Source of the DNA: Spartobacteria bacterium UBA695
GTDB lineage: Bacteria; Verrucomicrobiota; Verrucomicrobiia; Chthoniobacterales; Chthoniobacteraceae
Length of the DNA: 64,000 bases
Reading direction: 5' to 3'
Assembly: GCA_002298145.1 (NCBI GenBank)
Contig: DBMP01000024.1
Location: forward strand, 62,001-126,000
Part shown: positions 8,112-15,992 of the stretch, piece after piece
Layout: every line of letters begins with the position of its first letter
Numbering within the stretch: the stretch's first letter is position 1
The notes under the pieces: generated by a model
What the model was told of the DNA's origin: nothing
The model's input: the letters and a program-made list of their open reading frames with translations, nothing else
The model's database searches: none
Made by a program: the position numbers and the translations under genes

Positions 8112-9989
8112 ATGAGTCGCATCCATCTCCTATCCGAAGAAGTGGCCAGCCAGGTGGCGGCGGGCGAGGTGGTGGAACGCCCCGCCTCGGTGGTTAAAGA
8201 ACTGGTCGAGAATTCGCTCGATGCCGGGGCCAAGCACATCGAGGTGATGATGCGCCGAGGGGGCATTTCGCTGATTCGCGTGGTGGACGACGGCTCGGGC
8301 ATGGACCGCGATGACGCGCTGCTCTGCCTGGAGCGCCATGCTACCAGCAAGATCCGCACGGGGGCTGATCTGGCTTCCATTCATACGCTCGGCTTCCGCG
8401 GCGAGGCGCTCCCGAGCATTGCCAGCGTTTCGCGCTTCCGCCTTTCCTCGCGCGAGCCGGGCGCGGTGGCGGGGACGGAGATTCTCGTGACGGGAGGTCG
8501 CGTCGAGTATGTGCGCGATGGCGGCGATGCCCCCGGGACGCAGATCGAGGTGCGCTCGCTGTTTTTTAACCTGCCCGCGCGGCGCAAGTTTCTGCGTACG
8601 GAGAACACCGAGGCGAGCCATGTCGAGGCGCAGCTTCGGCTCCAGGCGTTGGGGCATCCGGAGGTCGGTTTCACGCTGTTGACGGATGACCGGACCGTCT
8701 TTCAACTTCCTCCGGCGGCGAATTTGCGGGAGCGCATCCGCGATCTCAACGGCGGGGCGCTGGCCGACGCGCTGCTCGAAATTCCCGAGGCGGTGTTCGA
8801 CGGGCTGGCCATTCGCGGCTACATCGGCAAGCCGGGCGTGACCCGCTCGACCCGCGCGCAACAGTTGGTCTTCGTCAACGGGCGTGCGGTGGAGAATCTG
8901 ACGATCAACCACGGCCTGCGCGAGGGCTACCACACGGCGCTCATGAAGGGGCAGTACCCGGTGACGTTCCTTTTTATTGAGATGGACCCGGCGGCGGTGG
9001 ATGTGAACGTGCATCCCGCCAAGCGCGAGGTCCGTTTCCGCGAGCCTTCGGTGATCCGCGAGGCGCTCGTGGAGGTGGTGGCGCGCGCGCTGGAGGGCGA
9101 CCGCGCCGATTGGCAGGGGGCGTTTGCTGCTCCCGCCGAGCGGCTCCCGGTGCGCCCGGAGCCGCCCCGGCCTGAACCGCTGCCGCTCCCCGGCATGGCG
9201 GTGGAGGAACTGCCGCCGCCGCGCCTGCCCGCGGGGTTGACGCGCTTTCCGGAGCCGTTCCCGGAGGTTCGGGTTCCCTCGACGTTTAAGGATTTTAGCG
9301 AGTTCAAAGAGCCGCCGCTTTCGCCGGTCACCGTGACCTCGGCGCCGGAGGTTCCCGCCGCGCCCAGGGGCCCCGAGCCGCTGGCCGTGCCGGAGCCGAA
9401 ACCGCAGCCGCAGCAATTCCGCATCCTGGGCGTGCTGGGGCGGCTCTATATCCTGATGGAGAGCGCGGGCGGGCTGGTGCTGGTGGATCAGCATGCGGCG
9501 CACGAGCGGATTCTTTTTGAGGAACTGCGCCGCCGGATGGAGCAGGTGGGGGTGCCCAGCCAGCGGCTGCTCATGCCGCTCACGCTCCAGCTCGCGCCGC
9601 GCGATAGCGACTGGGTGGCGCAGAATCTGCCCACGCTCCAGAAGATGGGCATTGGCGTGGAGGGCTTCGGCACCGGGACGTGGAAGCTCGATGCCATTCC
9701 GCAATTTGTGCAGTCCAGCGAGCCGCAGCAGCTGCTCCACGACATCATCGACGAACTGCGCGAGATCAGTTCGCAGACCTCCAAGCTGCGCCTGGGCGAG
9801 GATGTGATCGCGAAGACCGTCTGCCGCCATGCGGTGAAGGCGCACGATACGCTGCGCGAGCCGGAGATGATCCGGTTAATCGAGGACTTGCTGCAATGTG
9901 AGCTGCCCTACTGCTGCCCCCATGGCCGCCCGACGATGATCCAGATTTCCTACACCGAGCTGGAGAAGAAATTCGGGCGCAAGGCGTAG
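8112..9989 (+). CDS. mutL: DNA mismatch repair protein MutL (endonuclease type)
   Basis: 625 aa. The N-terminal GHKL ATPase shows VKELVENSLDAGA, DDGSGMD and TLGFRGEALPSI; the transducer domain ends with VDVNVHPAKREVRF near residue 305. A proline-rich linker (about 340-430) leads to the C-terminal dimerisation domain. That domain carries DQHAAHERILFE, matching the DQHA-x2-E-x4-E metal-binding endonuclease motif, plus CRHAVKAHD and CPHGRP, so this MutL should nick DNA itself, unlike enterobacterial MutL that relies on MutH. mutS is not in the window. The start is the first ATG after livF. Confidence 0.95.
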   Translation: MSRIHLLSEEVASQVAAGEVVERPASVVKELVENSLDAGAKHIEVMMRRGGISLIRVVDDGSGMDRDDALLCLERHATSKIRTGADLASIHTLGFRGEALPSIASVSRFRLSSREPGAVAGTEILVTGGRVEYVRDGGDAPGTQIEVRSLFFNLPARRKFLRTENTEASHVEAQLRLQALGHPEVGFTLLTDDRTVFQLPPAANLRERIRDLNGGALADALLEIPEAVFDGLAIRGYIGKPGVTRSTRAQQLVFVNGRAVENLTINHGLREGYHTALMKGQYPVTFLFIEMDPAAVDVNVHPAKREVRFREPSVIREALVEVVARALEGDRADWQGAFAAPAERLPVRPEPPRPEPLPLPGMAVEELPPPRLPAGLTRFPEPFPEVRVPSTFKDFSEFKEPPLSPVTVTSAPEVPAAPRGPEPLAVPEPKPQPQQFRILGVLGRLYILMESAGGLVLVDQHAAHERILFEELRRRMEQVGVPSQRLLMPLTLQLAPRDSDWVAQNLPTLQKMGIGVEGFGTGTWKLDAIPQFVQSSEPQQLLHDIIDELREISSQTSKLRLGEDVIAKTVCRHAVKAHDTLREPEMIRLIEDLLQCELPYCCPHGRPTMIQISYTELEKKFGRKA

Positions 9990-10000
9990 TTTTTTTTAGC

Positions 10001-10029
10001 CGCAAAAAGGCGCAAAAAACGCAAAAAGG
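10001..10029. repeat. tandem A-tract repeat after mutL
   Basis: Three near-tandem copies of a roughly 10-base GCAAAAA unit lie just downstream of mutL, following a T8 run. The spacing puts A-tracts in helical phase, which would bend the DNA. They sit in the 74-bp gap between convergent genes and may be part of a 3' end signal; no function is established. Confidence 0.4.
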
Positions 10030-10063
10030 AGGCGCTGCTTCGTGCCTGTATCTTTCTTCGTTC

Positions 10064-10882
10064 CTACCCCTTGGAGGCGTTAAACCGGCAGGCCGCCGCG
10101 AGCATTTTGTGCACGGCCCGTTGCGTGGCGGCCAGGTAGGCCTGGGCGTCGTTTTGCCAGTGGCGCTCCAGGTGCTCCAGGTGATTCGCCGGGAGCGGAT
10201 CGGGGCGCGGAATGGCCGGGTCGAAGGGAAGCTCAAGGGTGACGATGGCGGGCGCGGTGCCGTCCGGGTAATGGAGCGCTTTGCCGCACCATTGCCCCAG
10301 CGAGCCGGGGCATGGGTTGCCCCCTTCGCGCAGGCGGTAGGGGGCTCGGTCAGACGGGGAGAGCGCATCCCACATGGCTCGGGCCAGGGGGAGGGATTGC
10401 GCGCCGTCTGGGTCTACTTCCCCGAGCGCCCAGTGGAGGGCGATGATTTTGTGCGGGCGCTGGTATTCGATAAAATCCCTCAGCGCGCGGGTCTCCGGTT
10501 CCGACCACGGTTCCGGCCCCGGCGGCTCCTCGCCCTTGGGGCTCCAACCGGCGTCGAAGTTGCGGTTGAGGTCCACGCCCGCGGCGTTGACACGGCTTTT
10601 TTTCACAAAACCGTCCGGGTTGGCCAGCGGGATGATGCCGATGGGGAGCGTGGCCAGGTCCACGCGGTTCTCCCTCAGGAGCCGATCCTGAAAGGAGAGA
10701 AGCAAGTGGATGGTCGCCCGTTCGTCGCCGTGAACCCCCCCGATCAGGAGCGTCCCCCCGGACGCGGCCTTGAATGGGGCGGTTTCGTGGAGCAGAATGG
10801 GGCGGTTCTCCCGGGAAGTTCCGATCTGGCGGGTAAAAAGCCACCGGTTCGGACTGGTGTTGGACGTAGAAAGGTCAGCCAT
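10064..10882 (-). CDS. M14-family carboxypeptidase, MpaA-like murein peptide amidase
   Basis: 272 aa when started at MADLSTSN. An M14 zinc carboxypeptidase fold is visible: zinc ligands in GGVHGDERAT (H-x-x-E) and in IIALHWALGEVD, substrate-binding NPDGFVKKSRVNAAGVDLNRNFD, and the catalytic glutamate in IVTLELPFD. The DLNRNF stretch and small size resemble MpaA, which removes meso-diaminopimelate from L-Ala-gamma-D-Glu-mDAP. The divergent neighbour is a dipeptide epimerase that acts on the resulting L-Ala-D-Glu, which supports a role in cell-wall peptide recycling. Its start codon overlaps that of the epimerase on the other strand. Confidence 0.82.
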   Translation of the reverse strand: MADLSTSNTSPNRWLFTRQIGTSRENRPILLHETAPFKAASGGTLLIGGVHGDERATIHLLLSFQDRLLRENRVDLATLPIGIIPLANPDGFVKKSRVNAAGVDLNRNFDAGWSPKGEEPPGPEPWSEPETRALRDFIEYQRPHKIIALHWALGEVDPDGAQSLPLARAMWDALSPSDRAPYRLREGGNPCPGSLGQWCGKALHYPDGTAPAIVTLELPFDPAIPRPDPLPANHLEHLERHWQNDAQAYLAATQRAVHKMLAAACRFNASKG

Positions 10883-11912
10883 GAAAGGACGCGTCGTTCT
10901 CAAACGCTTATACCCACGTAATGTCTTCCGAATTAGCCGCGCTGCAAGGGCGGAGGTGCAAAACGGGTTCATCGAAGTGAACTCGGAGGGAGTTTCGGGT
11001 TGGGGTGAGGCCTCGCCCAACGCCTATTACGGCGAAACGGCGGAGCAGGTGGAGGTGCAGCTCCAGGCGGCGATGCCGTGGCTGGAGGGGGTGCGGGTGG
11101 AGAGCGTGGAGGAGATCGGCGCGCTCTGGGCGGAGTCGTGGCATTACCTGGCCCCGTCGCGGGCGGCCCAGTGTGCGCTCAATCTGGCGCTCTGGGACTG
11201 GCTGGCGCGCAAAAAGGGGATTTCCATTGCGAGGCTGGCCCTGGGGCATGACGCGGAGCCGGTCCGGACGTTTTGCACCATCGGCCTCTCGGATGCGCAG
11301 GAGCTTGGGAGAAAAATGGCGGAGTTGCGTGGGTTTCCTCTGGTAAAGGTGAAGTCTGATGCGCGGGCCGACTTTGCGCCGGTCCGCGCGGTAATGGAAA
11401 AAACGGGCGCGGCGGTGGCGGTGGATGCCAATGCCGCGTGGGGGGCGGTGGATGGCGCGGCGGTGCTGCGTGAGGCGGAGCGCGCGGGGGTGCTTTTTGT
11501 GGAGCAGCCGCTGGCCCCTTCCGACGATGTGCGGTTGCCGCAGTGGCGGGCCGGGTCGACTCTTCCCGTGCTGGCCGATGAAAGCTGCGTGAGCGAGGGC
11601 GATGTGGATCGGATGCCGGGGCGCTTCTCGGGCTTTAATATCAAGCTGGTGAAATGCGGAGGCCTTACGCCCGCGCTGGCGATGGCCCGCCGGGGCCGGG
11701 AGCTGGGGCTCCGGACGATGGTGGGGTGCATGCTGGAGAGTAGTCTGTTAATCGCCGCGGGAGCGGTGGTCGCCCAGCTTACGGATTATGCGGATCTTGA
11801 CGGGGCCTGGCTGCTGAGGGATGACCCGTTCGCGGGGTTGCCGCTGGTGCGCGGGGTGCTGACGCCTGGGCCGGGAGCGGGCTTTGGGGTGGAACCGGTG
11901 GGAACGCTTTGA
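10881..11912 (+). CDS. enolase-superfamily dipeptide epimerase (L-Ala-D/L-Glu epimerase-like)
   Basis: 343 aa, started at MKGRVVLKRL, which has GAAAGG upstream at suitable spacing. Enolase-superfamily residues are present: the KVKSD lysine motif near residue 155, the metal ligands VDANAAWG, VEQPL and ADESC, and the final NIKLVKCGG lysine. This is the arrangement of muconate-lactonising subgroup L-Ala-D/L-Glu epimerases (YcjG/YkfB). It would convert L-Ala-D-Glu released from muropeptides to L-Ala-L-Glu for reuse. Its start ATG shares two bases with the start codon of the divergent MpaA-like gene, so each promoter must lie inside the other gene. Confidence 0.87.
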   Translation: MKGRVVLKRLYPRNVFRISRAARAEVQNGFIEVNSEGVSGWGEASPNAYYGETAEQVEVQLQAAMPWLEGVRVESVEEIGALWAESWHYLAPSRAAQCALNLALWDWLARKKGISIARLALGHDAEPVRTFCTIGLSDAQELGRKMAELRGFPLVKVKSDARADFAPVRAVMEKTGAAVAVDANAAWGAVDGAAVLREAERAGVLFVEQPLAPSDDVRLPQWRAGSTLPVLADESCVSEGDVDRMPGRFSGFNIKLVKCGGLTPALAMARRGRELGLRTMVGCMLESSLLIAAGAVVAQLTDYADLDGAWLLRDDPFAGLPLVRGVLTPGPGAGFGVEPVGTL

Positions 11913-11977
11913 AACGGCGTCCCTGGCCGATTTTCTTAACAAATCTTAACAATAATAATGTTGAAACCGCTCAGAAA

Positions 11978-11993
11978 ATGAATCAGCGTTCAT
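11978..11993. promoter_or_regulatory. candidate TetR operator
   Basis: An inverted repeat ATGAA-N6-TTCAT lies four bases before the GTG start of the TetR gene and downstream of an AT-rich promoter-like region (AATAATAAT near 11950). The position would let the regulator repress its own operon. The arms are only five bases, so this is tentative. Confidence 0.4.
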
Positions 11994-11996
11994 CTT

Positions 11997-12629
11997 GTGA
12001 GCGAACTCTCTCCCGTTTCGCGCCGCGAACGCGAAAAATTGCAACGTCGCCGGGCCATTCTCGATGCCGCCGAGCGCATTTTTGCGTTGCGCGGGTTCCA
12101 TGGGGCTTCGATGGACCAGATCGCCCAGGAGGCGGAGTTCGCCCCCGGCACGCTCTATCTCTATTTTAAAGATAAGAACCAGCTCTACTCCGCGCTTTTC
12201 CGGCGCAAGCTCACGGAGATGGTGGAGGGGATTGAGGAGGCGGGGCGGTCGGTTTCCGATCCCCTGGAGGGGCTCCAGAAGGCGATCCGGGCGCAGTGCG
12301 AGTTCAACGACCGCAACCGGGAGTTTTTCGAGGTGCTCCGGCGCCACCATCCGGGCGAGCAGAATCCGGACGAAGACTGGGAGGCGGTGCACCAGATTAT
12401 CCAGCGGCACCATGCGGCGCTTTACCGGCTGGTGGAATGCGCCCAGGAGCGGGGGCTGATCCGCCCGGGCAACAGTCGGGCTTTTGCGAACGTGCTGCTG
12501 GGGGCGGTGATCCACACGACCCACGAACTCGGCTTTAACGGCACGCCGCTTACGGATGAGCCGGAGTTTATTTTCGATCTCTTTCTCAACGGGGCCCGAC
12601 TCCACGGCGCGCCCCACCCCATGCCATGA
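11997..12629 (+). CDS. TetR/AcrR-family transcriptional regulator
   Basis: 210 aa with a GTG start. The N-terminal helix-turn-helix is clear: RRRAILDAAERIFALRGF, then MDQIAQEAEFAPGTLYLYFKDK at residues ~40-61. The C-terminal ligand domain is of the AcrR type without a recognisable specificity. It overlaps the adaptor gene downstream by four bases (ATGA), so the regulator and the exporter genes form one operon and it most likely represses that exporter in response to a substrate. Confidence 0.92.
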   Translation: MSELSPVSRREREKLQRRRAILDAAERIFALRGFHGASMDQIAQEAEFAPGTLYLYFKDKNQLYSALFRRKLTEMVEGIEEAGRSVSDPLEGLQKAIRAQCEFNDRNREFFEVLRRHHPGEQNPDEDWEAVHQIIQRHHAALYRLVECAQERGLIRPGNSRAFANVLLGAVIHTTHELGFNGTPLTDEPEFIFDLFLNGARLHGAPHPMP

Positions 12630-13777
12630 AATTCCCCATTCTCATTCCCGCCGTCTCGCTCGGGCTTATCGCAATGTCCCTGGTGGGCTGCCACAAGGGC
12701 CATGGCGGCAAGATCACCTTTGACACCTCGCCCGCCCGGCGTGGGGATATCACCCAGTATGTAACGGCCACCGGGACGCTCAACGCGGTGGTGAGCGTGG
12801 ACGTGGGCAGCCAGATCTCGGGCCGCATTCAGGCGCTCTATGCCGATTATAATTCGCTCGTGAAGAAGGACGACCTCATTGCGCAGATCGAACCGGCCAC
12901 CTACCAGGCCACCGTGGACCAGGCCCGGGGCAATCTGGAGAGCGCCAAGGCGGCGCTGGACTTGAAGCGGATCGTGCTGGAGCGGGAGCGGAGCCTCTAC
13001 GAGCGCAAGGCCGCGCCGAAGTCCGACCTCGACACGGCCGATGCGGAATACCGACAGGCCAAGGCGACGGTGGACGTCAACCAGGCGCTGCTCGACAAGG
13101 CGAACGCGGATCTGGGGTATTGCCGGATTACCGCGCCGGTCGATGGGATCGTGGTGACGCGCAAGGTGGATGTGGGGCAGACGGTCGCCGCGACGATGAC
13201 GACCCCGGTGTTATTCAATATCGCGCAGGACATTCGTAAGATGCGGATCATTACGAACGTTTCCGAGGCCGATATCGGGCTGGTGAAGGCGGGGCAGAAG
13301 GCGGAGTTCAACGTGGACGCTTTCCCCAGCGAGAGCTTCGCGGGGCTGGTTTCGCAAGTGCGCCTCTCGGGGACCTGTTCGGACAATGTGGTGACTTACG
13401 ACACGGTGGTGGACGTTTCCAATCCGGAGAAAAAGCTCTTTCCCAACATGACGGCGCAGGTCTCGATCCTGGTTGCGGAGCGCAAGGGGGCGCTCGTAAT
13501 TCCCAACGCAGCGCTGCGGTTCACGCCGCCGGAGCGGGTGAAATTTGAAAACGCCGAGGCGGCCAAGATCAAGCCGGGCCGGAGCGGGAAACGGCTCGTC
13601 TATCTGCCGGGAAGCGCCCCGGGGACGCTCAAGGTGGCGGCGGTGACGGTGGGCATTACCGACGGGATGCAGACCGAGGTGGTGGAGGGGCTGGGCGAGG
13701 GGACTCAGGTGGTGGTCGGTTCGTCGTCGGCCACGGGCAAATCGCCCAACCGGGGCGGGCCGCCGCCTCAGATGTAG
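12626..13777 (+). CDS. MacA-like periplasmic adaptor (HlyD/RND membrane fusion protein)
   Basis: 383 aa. Starts with a signal sequence with lipobox-like SLVGC near residue 22. The body shows the adaptor order: barrel-sandwich half-motif VDVGSQISGRIQALYADYN, an alpha-hairpin (residues ~95-150), the second half-motif ITAPVDGIVVTRKVDVGQTV, then a beta-barrel. It links an inner-membrane ABC permease to an outer-membrane channel. The downstream gene is a MacB-like permease, 25 bp away. No outer-membrane factor or ATPase is in this operon. Confidence 0.9.
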   Translation: MKFPILIPAVSLGLIAMSLVGCHKGHGGKITFDTSPARRGDITQYVTATGTLNAVVSVDVGSQISGRIQALYADYNSLVKKDDLIAQIEPATYQATVDQARGNLESAKAALDLKRIVLERERSLYERKAAPKSDLDTADAEYRQAKATVDVNQALLDKANADLGYCRITAPVDGIVVTRKVDVGQTVAATMTTPVLFNIAQDIRKMRIITNVSEADIGLVKAGQKAEFNVDAFPSESFAGLVSQVRLSGTCSDNVVTYDTVVDVSNPEKKLFPNMTAQVSILVAERKGALVIPNAALRFTPPERVKFENAEAAKIKPGRSGKRLVYLPGSAPGTLKVAAVTVGITDGMQTEVVEGLGEGTQVVVGSSSATGKSPNRGGPPPQM

Positions 13778-13802
13778 CTTTTAGCCTCTGGAACTCTAGC
13801 CG

Positions 13803-15035
13803 ATGCAACTGATCTCTTTTCGTCCCTGGCTGACGGCCCGCACGGCGCTGCGCGCTCTGCGGCGCAATAAGCTGCGCTCGATTCTGACGGCGCTGGGGAT
13901 TATTATCGGGGTAGCTTCCGTGGTGGCGATGGTGGCGGTGGGCAACGGGGCCCAGGCCCGCATTGAGGCCAAGGTTGCCGCGCTGGGCCAGAATGTGCTG
14001 ACGATTTTTGCCACGAACCGGCGCACGAGCGGGGTCAACTCGGGCCTGGGGAGCGCGGGGACGCTGACGGAGGCGGATGCCCGGGCGATTGCACGGGAGA
14101 TTAAGGAGATCGCCAATGTGAGCCCGGAGGTCTCGACAACGGCGCAGGCGCTGGCCAATGGGCGCAACTGGTCGACGACCGTGGCGGGCGAGGGGGAGAG
14201 TTATCTATCCATTCGCGACTGGCCGCTGGCTTCGGGCGCGATGTTCTCGGACCGCGAGGTGCGCGCCGCGGCGAAGGTGGCGGTGATTGGTTCGACGACG
14301 GCCAACCAGCTTTTTGGGCCGGTCGATCCGCTGGGCCAGACGGTGCGGGTGAAGGGGTTCCCGTTTGTGATTATCGGGGTGCTAAGCACCAAGGGGGCGG
14401 GGATGGGGGGGATGGATCAGGATGACCGGCTGGTGGTGCCCTACACGACGGCGATGAAGCGCATTACGGGTTCCCGTTATTTGCGGGCGATTACTTTGCA
14501 GGTGGCCCAAGCCGATGAGATGAACCGGGCGGAGGCTCAGGTGACGAGTCTGCTCCGGCAGCGCCACCGCTTGGCGGCGGATGCGGACGCGGATTTTAAG
14601 ATCATGAACCAGAAGGAGATCGCCGATACGGTGGGCTCGATTTCGCAGGTGATTACGCTGCTCCTCGCGTCGATTGCGGGGATGTCGCTGGTGGTGGGCG
14701 GTATCGGGATTATGAATATTATGCTGGTCTCGGTGACGGAGCGGACTCGGGAGATCGGGATCCGGGTGGCGGTGGGGGCCAAGGGGGCCGATATTATGCT
14801 TCAGTTTTTGATTGAGTCGGTGACGCTCAGCCTACTGGGCGGGGTGATCGGGGTGCTGGTGGGGGTGGGGGCTTCGCAATGTGTGGGGCTTTTCGCGGAT
14901 TTTAAGGCGGTGGTGTCGCCGGGCTCGGTGATTCTGGCTTTTGGCGTGAGTGTGGCGATTGGGGTGTTCTTCGGTTTTTACCCCGCCCGCAAGGCCGCGC
15001 AGCTCGACCCCATCGTGGCCCTCCGTTATGAATAA
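13803..15035 (+). CDS. MacB-like ABC permease without fused ATPase
   Basis: 410 aa. Begins TARTALRALRRNKLRSILTALGIIIGVASVVAMVAVG, the first membrane helix of the MacB/FtsX permease family, followed by a large periplasmic domain (residues ~55-280) and three C-terminal helices with VVGGIGIMNIMLVSVTERTREIGIR. The C-terminus PARKAAQLDPIVALRYE is typical. Full-length MacB carries an N-terminal ATPase that is absent here, and no separate ATPase gene lies next to it. It may borrow the ATPase at 33396-34145. A palindromic repeat begins at the base after its stop codon. Confidence 0.88.
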   Translation: MQLISFRPWLTARTALRALRRNKLRSILTALGIIIGVASVVAMVAVGNGAQARIEAKVAALGQNVLTIFATNRRTSGVNSGLGSAGTLTEADARAIAREIKEIANVSPEVSTTAQALANGRNWSTTVAGEGESYLSIRDWPLASGAMFSDREVRAAAKVAVIGSTTANQLFGPVDPLGQTVRVKGFPFVIIGVLSTKGAGMGGMDQDDRLVVPYTTAMKRITGSRYLRAITLQVAQADEMNRAEAQVTSLLRQRHRLAADADADFKIMNQKEIADTVGSISQVITLLLASIAGMSLVVGGIGIMNIMLVSVTERTREIGIRVAVGAKGADIMLQFLIESVTLSLLGGVIGVLVGVGASQCVGLFADFKAVVSPGSVILAFGVSVAIGVFFGFYPARKAAQLDPIVALRYE

Positions 15036-15100
15036 CCAGCGCAAGCGCTGGACCTTTCCGCGCTACCGCGCGATAGCGTCGGCTTACGCGCGCCGCCTCG
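15036..15100 (+). repeat. stop-codon-abutting palindromic repeat, copy 1
   Basis: Starts at the first base after the TAA of the MacB-like permease gene. It consists of hairpin 1 (CCAGCGC-AA-GCGCTGG), then ACC plus a short variable segment, a conserved core GCGCTACCGCGCGATAGCG that can fold with CGCTA pairing TAGCG, and TCGGCTTACG leading into a CGCCGCCT end. Near-identical copies occur at 35508-35570 and 52408-52473, each beginning at the stop codon of a gene in the same orientation. It resembles REP-type elements or a mobile 3' end element. Confidence 0.85.
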
Positions 15101-15120
15101 GTGTGGATGTCGGCAGACTC

Positions 15121-15178
15121 ATGCAAGCGCTGGACCTTCCCTCGCTACGGCGCGGTGGGGGCTTCGCTACACGGGGCG
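15121..15178 (+). repeat. decayed second copy of the palindromic repeat
   Basis: Begins 82 bp after the first copy. The first 16 bases (GCAAGCGCTGGACCTT) are identical to copy 1; the core is recognisable but diverged (CTCGCTACGGCGCGGT). It overlaps the 3' end of the DUF502 gene on the opposite strand, supplying that gene's stop codon and last residues. Confidence 0.6.
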
Positions 15179-15867
15179 GCCGGGATCGGGATGGCGTCGC
15201 GGCGTTTGGGGGCCACCAGGCCTGCGGAGACGACCATTTTCATGGCTTCTTCCAGGGTGAGGGAGCTTTCTGTCAGGAGTCGCCCGGGGACGGCGACGAC
15301 CAGGCCGGTCATCGGGTTGGGGGAGGTGGGGATGACGACGGTGGTCATTTCCTCGCCAAGGTTGGAGTCGTAGTATTGCCCGGTGACGAAGCCGATCAGG
15401 CGCGCGCCGGGGGCGGGGTAGTCGAGGTAGACGACCCGCTTGAAGTTCTCCATGTTGTGGAAGGACTTGAAGGAGTCGATGACTTGCTTGACCGCCGCGT
15501 AGACGGTGGCGACGACCGGGACGCGCAGGAGACCCGCTTCGAGTTTCTCCAGGACGCGCCGTCCCAGGACGTTGGAGGCCATGAAGCCGAGGGTGATGAA
15601 GACGGCCAGGGTGACGAAAAACGGCAACAGCGGGAGCCGCAGGCCGATCTGCTCCAGGAACGGGGCGCTGACGTTGTTGATGGCGTTGTAGGCCAGCTGC
15701 ACGACCCAGAGGGTGGCCAGCAGCGGGATGGCGACGACGACGCCGGTGAGGGCTTTTTGCCCCGCAACGGAGACGAAGGGGCGAATCTGGGTTGCGGCGG
15801 CGCCCGTTTTTTGCTGCCACTCACGGGCGAGTTTCTGGAATTCGATGAGGTTCTTTGGAATTTGCAT
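15145..15867 (-). CDS. DUF502 family membrane protein
   Basis: 240 aa if started at MQIPKNLIEF; an upstream in-frame start would add 30 residues of unlikely sequence. Two membrane segments (residues ~35-58 and ~72-96) are followed by LGRRVLEKLEAGLLRVPVVATVY and DSFKSFHNMENFKRVVYLDYP, the DUF502 family core. Family members are conserved envelope proteins of unknown function in many Gram-negative bacteria and plants. The last ~9 residues (PCSEAPTAP) are encoded by the decayed palindromic repeat, so the C-terminus has been replaced or extended by that element. Confidence 0.85.
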   Translation of the reverse strand: MQIPKNLIEFQKLAREWQQKTGAAATQIRPFVSVAGQKALTGVVVAIPLLATLWVVQLAYNAINNVSAPFLEQIGLRLPLLPFFVTLAVFITLGFMASNVLGRRVLEKLEAGLLRVPVVATVYAAVKQVIDSFKSFHNMENFKRVVYLDYPAPGARLIGFVTGQYYDSNLGEEMTTVVIPTSPNPMTGLVVAVPGRLLTESSLTLEEAMKMVVSAGLVAPKRRDAIPIPAAPCSEAPTAP

Positions 15868-15992
15868 GGCCAACCGGGGGAAAAGTAAACGCTCGCCGGG
15901 TTGGCGTCCATTTTTGATTTTGGGCTCGTGCCGCTGGGTGGGCAAGAAACGTTGCATTTCGCCGCAGGGTGGTCCATTTTTGCCTCCTTTGC

